Below are positions 5,724-7,158 of a stretch of 7,158 nt of DNA, piece after piece (the first letter of the stretch is position 1; each line of letters opens with the position of its first letter). Both the position numbers and the translations under genes were made by a program. The stretch comes from an uncultured Planctomycetaceae bacterium. GTDB lineage: Bacteria > Planctomycetota > Planctomycetia > Pirellulales > UBA1268. The notes beneath the pieces were generated by a model. That model did not search any database. It had not been told where the DNA came from and worked only from the letters and a program-made list of their open reading frames with translations. Location: contig CALAZQ010000034.1 of assembly GCA_937926325.1 (NCBI GenBank), forward strand, positions 1 to 7,158. The letters run 5' to 3'.

Positions 5724-5832
5724 CACGACTGAGCGGATCGCCGGCCTGCTCGCAGAGCAGGGAATACAAGCCATGGTCATCGGTGCCGCGGCAATGGCTG
5801 CCCATCGCTATGCGCGGCATCCGGAAGACCTC
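5698..5832 (+). pseudogene. 5' remnant of a nucleotidyltransferase (AbiEii/MNT-like)
   Basis: The first 45 codons read like the N-terminus of a nucleotidyltransferase-fold protein of the kind found in two-gene toxin-antitoxin-like pairs. DLLDTTERIAGLLAEQGIQ (6-24) is the leading helix, MVIGAAAMAAHRYARHPEDL (26-45) is the strand with the Gly-Ala loop, and HPED leads to the first catalytic Asp, D44. In intact relatives this runs on as a D-x-D pair followed by 100 or more residues. Here the next residue is Arg. The frame stays open to 6282, but it lacks family-like sequence and soon overlaps the DUF1015 gene in another frame. Neither other frame in 5833-5944 resumes the fold, so a deletion rather than a simple frameshift is likely. 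The end coordinate marks the last family-like codon. It would be catalytically dead. Confidence 0.65.
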
Positions 5833-5889
5833 CGGTTTCTGCCAAAAACCGTCCCTGGCGGCCAAGGCCGGTCGCTCTTTCCTGCAGTC

Positions 5890-5898
5890 TGCTATTCT
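5890..5898 (+). promoter_or_regulatory. Possible extended -10 promoter for the DUF1015 gene
   Basis: TGCTATTCT combines a TG-N extension with a -10 box TATTCT (4 of 6 consensus bases). Transcription would start near 5905, about 40 bases before the ATG at 5945. No good -35 box lies 16-18 bases upstream, which is tolerated for extended -10 promoters. A TTGACG at 5906-5911 is an alternative -35 but has no -10 partner. Confidence 0.3.
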
Positions 5899-5944
5899 GC
5901 CGGCCTTGACGTTGTTCCGTCTGTCCGTCTGAAAGCCCTGCCTT

Positions 5945-7158
5945 ATGCCCCGTGTCAAACCGTTTCGTGCCGTCCGTCCCCCCGTCGCCAAGGCCGCCGC
6001 GGTCGCCAGTGTCCCCTACGACGTGATCGATCGCGACGAGGCGGTGGCCCTCGCTGCCGGCAACCCCGAGTCGTTCCTGCACGTCGTGCGGCCCGACATC
6101 GACCTGCCGCCGGAAACCGACCCCTACGCCGACGCGATCTACGCCCAGGCCGCGAAGAGTTTCCAGCAGTTTCTGGCCAACGGCACGCTCGCCCAGGACG
6201 AGGCCGACAGCATCTTCCTCTACCGGCAGATCATGAACGGCCGCAGCCAGGTTGGCATCGTCTGCTGCTGCCATGTCGATGACTATGAAAACAATCTCAT
6301 CCTCAAGCACGAGTTCACCCGGCCCGCCAAGGAGGACGACCGCACCCGGCACGTGATGACCCTGGCGGCCCACACCGGCCCGGTCTTTCTGACCTACCGC
6401 GACGATGCCACGGTCAACGAGTTGGTCGCCGCGGCGACGGCCGCCCCCCCGCTGTATGACTTCACCGCCGAAGACGGCGTTCAGCACACCGTCTGGCAGG
6501 TCAGCGACGCCGCCCCTTATTGCGAAGCCCTCACCGCCGTTCCCGCCTTCTACATTGCCGACGGTCACCATCGGGCCGCCAGCGCCTGGCGGGCGGGCAA
6601 AGCCCGCCGCGAGGCGAACCCGGGGCATACCGGCGAGGAGGAATACAACTGGTTCCTCACGGTGCTATTTCCCGCCGAACAGCTCACCATCCTGCCCTAC
6701 AACCGCATCATCGCCGACCTCAACGGTAAGACACCCGAACAAATTCTGGCTGAGCTGAGGCAGGTCGGGCAGCTGGAACCGACGACCGATCCAGTGCCGC
6801 CGGCGGCCGGCTCGTTCTGCATCTTTCTCGACGGCCAGTGGTACCGCCTGACCGTGCCGGCGGCTTCGATCGATCAGGGCGATCCGATCCAGAGCCTTGA
6901 TGTCGCACTGCTCGAACAGCGGGTGATCCGCCCAATCTTCGGCATCGAGAACGTGCGGACCGACCCGCGAATCGACTTCGTCGGCGGCATCCGCGGCACT
7001 GGCGAACTTGAGCGGCGGGTGCAGTCGGGAAAGTGGGCGGTTGCCGTGTCGATGCACCCGACCTCGATCGCGCAGCTGATGGCCGTCTCGGACGCCGGCG
7101 AAGTGATGCCGCCGAAGAGCACCTGGTTTGAGCCCAAGCTCCGCAGCGGCCTGCTGGT
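5945..7158 (+). CDS. DUF1015 family protein (COG4198), 3' end cut by the window
   Basis: The frame is open for 404 complete codons from the ATG at 5945 to the right edge without a stop. It opens MPRVKPFRAVRPP, the usual start of DUF1015 (PF06245), followed by VPYDVID (23-29), a conserved KHEFTRPAKEDDRTRH block (121-136), ADGHHRAAS (205-213) carrying the family's DGHHR signature, and GGIRGTGELE (347-356). PPKSTWFEPKLRSGLL at the edge is the normal C-terminal motif, so only about ten residues should be missing. The protein is predicted to be soluble and cytoplasmic. Its biochemical function is unknown; in many bacteria it neighbours serine biosynthesis genes such as serA (recalled), which is not testable here. 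Codon use is strongly GC-biased and typical of the host. There is no Shine-Dalgarno motif. The gene starts 112 bases after the nucleotidyltransferase remnant. Confidence 0.92.
   Translation, partial: MPRVKPFRAVRPPVAKAAAVASVPYDVIDRDEAVALAAGNPESFLHVVRPDIDLPPETDPYADAIYAQAAKSFQQFLANGTLAQDEADSIFLYRQIMNGRSQVGIVCCCHVDDYENNLILKHEFTRPAKEDDRTRHVMTLAAHTGPVFLTYRDDATVNELVAAATAAPPLYDFTAEDGVQHTVWQVSDAAPYCEALTAVPAFYIADGHHRAASAWRAGKARREANPGHTGEEEYNWFLTVLFPAEQLTILPYNRIIADLNGKTPEQILAELRQVGQLEPTTDPVPPAAGSFCIFLDGQWYRLTVPAASIDQGDPIQSLDVALLEQRVIRPIFGIENVRTDPRIDFVGGIRGTGELERRVQSGKWAVAVSMHPTSIAQLMAVSDAGEVMPPKSTWFEPKLRSGLL

Noticed and set aside
5520..5832. An intact toxin-antitoxin system
   Set aside because: The nucleotidyltransferase half stops at the first catalytic Asp, so no active enzyme could be made.
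5833..6282. Continuation of the nucleotidyltransferase frame into the DUF1015 gene
   Set aside because: After HPEDL the sequence becomes Arg/Pro-rich, with no family features, and overlaps DUF1015 codons in another frame.
5777..6628. Minus-strand open frame of 283 residues opposite the DUF1015 gene
   Set aside because: The plus frame carries clear DUF1015 motifs including DGHHR; the antisense product is Gly/Val/Arg-rich and of low complexity.

Overview
The window looks like a piece of a planctomycete (or related Planctomycetes/Verrucomicrobia) chromosome. It has high GC, few Shine-Dalgarno sites, a DUF1559 prepilin-like protein with an H-X9-DG tail motif, a lipoprotein with a carboxypeptidase-regulatory-like fold, and an ECF sigma factor of the Rhodopirellula/Verrucomicrobium type paired with a FecR-like membrane protein. 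This assignment comes from recognising protein families by eye; no search was run.

Layout. Positions 1-174 (minus) hold the N-terminus of a coiled-coil protein, reading out of the window from a near-consensus sigma-70 promoter at 262-290. Positions 366-1121 (plus) encode a class I SAM-dependent methyltransferase. Positions 1122-1825 carry no convincing gene but hold three repeat families: a 24-bp imperfect tandem repeat, a REP-like GC-rich inverted repeat built of nested hairpins, and a 122-bp MITE-like inverted repeat. An A/T-tract palindrome follows, just before the next gene.

Positions 1826-5334 (plus) look like one transcription unit of four genes: ECF sigma factor, FecR-like anti-sigma/sensor protein (ATGA overlap), DUF1559 prepilin-like protein (40-bp gap, good Shine-Dalgarno), and lipoprotein (TAGTG overlap, GTG start). 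The likely logic is that the FecR-like protein holds or controls the sigma factor at the inner membrane and reads a surface signal, while the pilin-like protein and lipoprotein are the exported output or the sensed partners. That functional link is inference.

Positions 5520-5832 hold a small helical protein overlapping the first 45 codons of a nucleotidyltransferase that is cut off inside its catalytic motif, so this looks like a decayed two-gene module. Positions 5945-7158 (plus) encode a DUF1015 (COG4198) protein, open at the window edge but close to full length.

The most unusual points are the repeat-packed spacer before the sigma operon, the sharp drop in GC inside the DUF1559 gene (suggesting a swapped C-terminal region), the large extracytoplasmic domain of the FecR-like protein, and the truncated nucleotidyltransferase pair.
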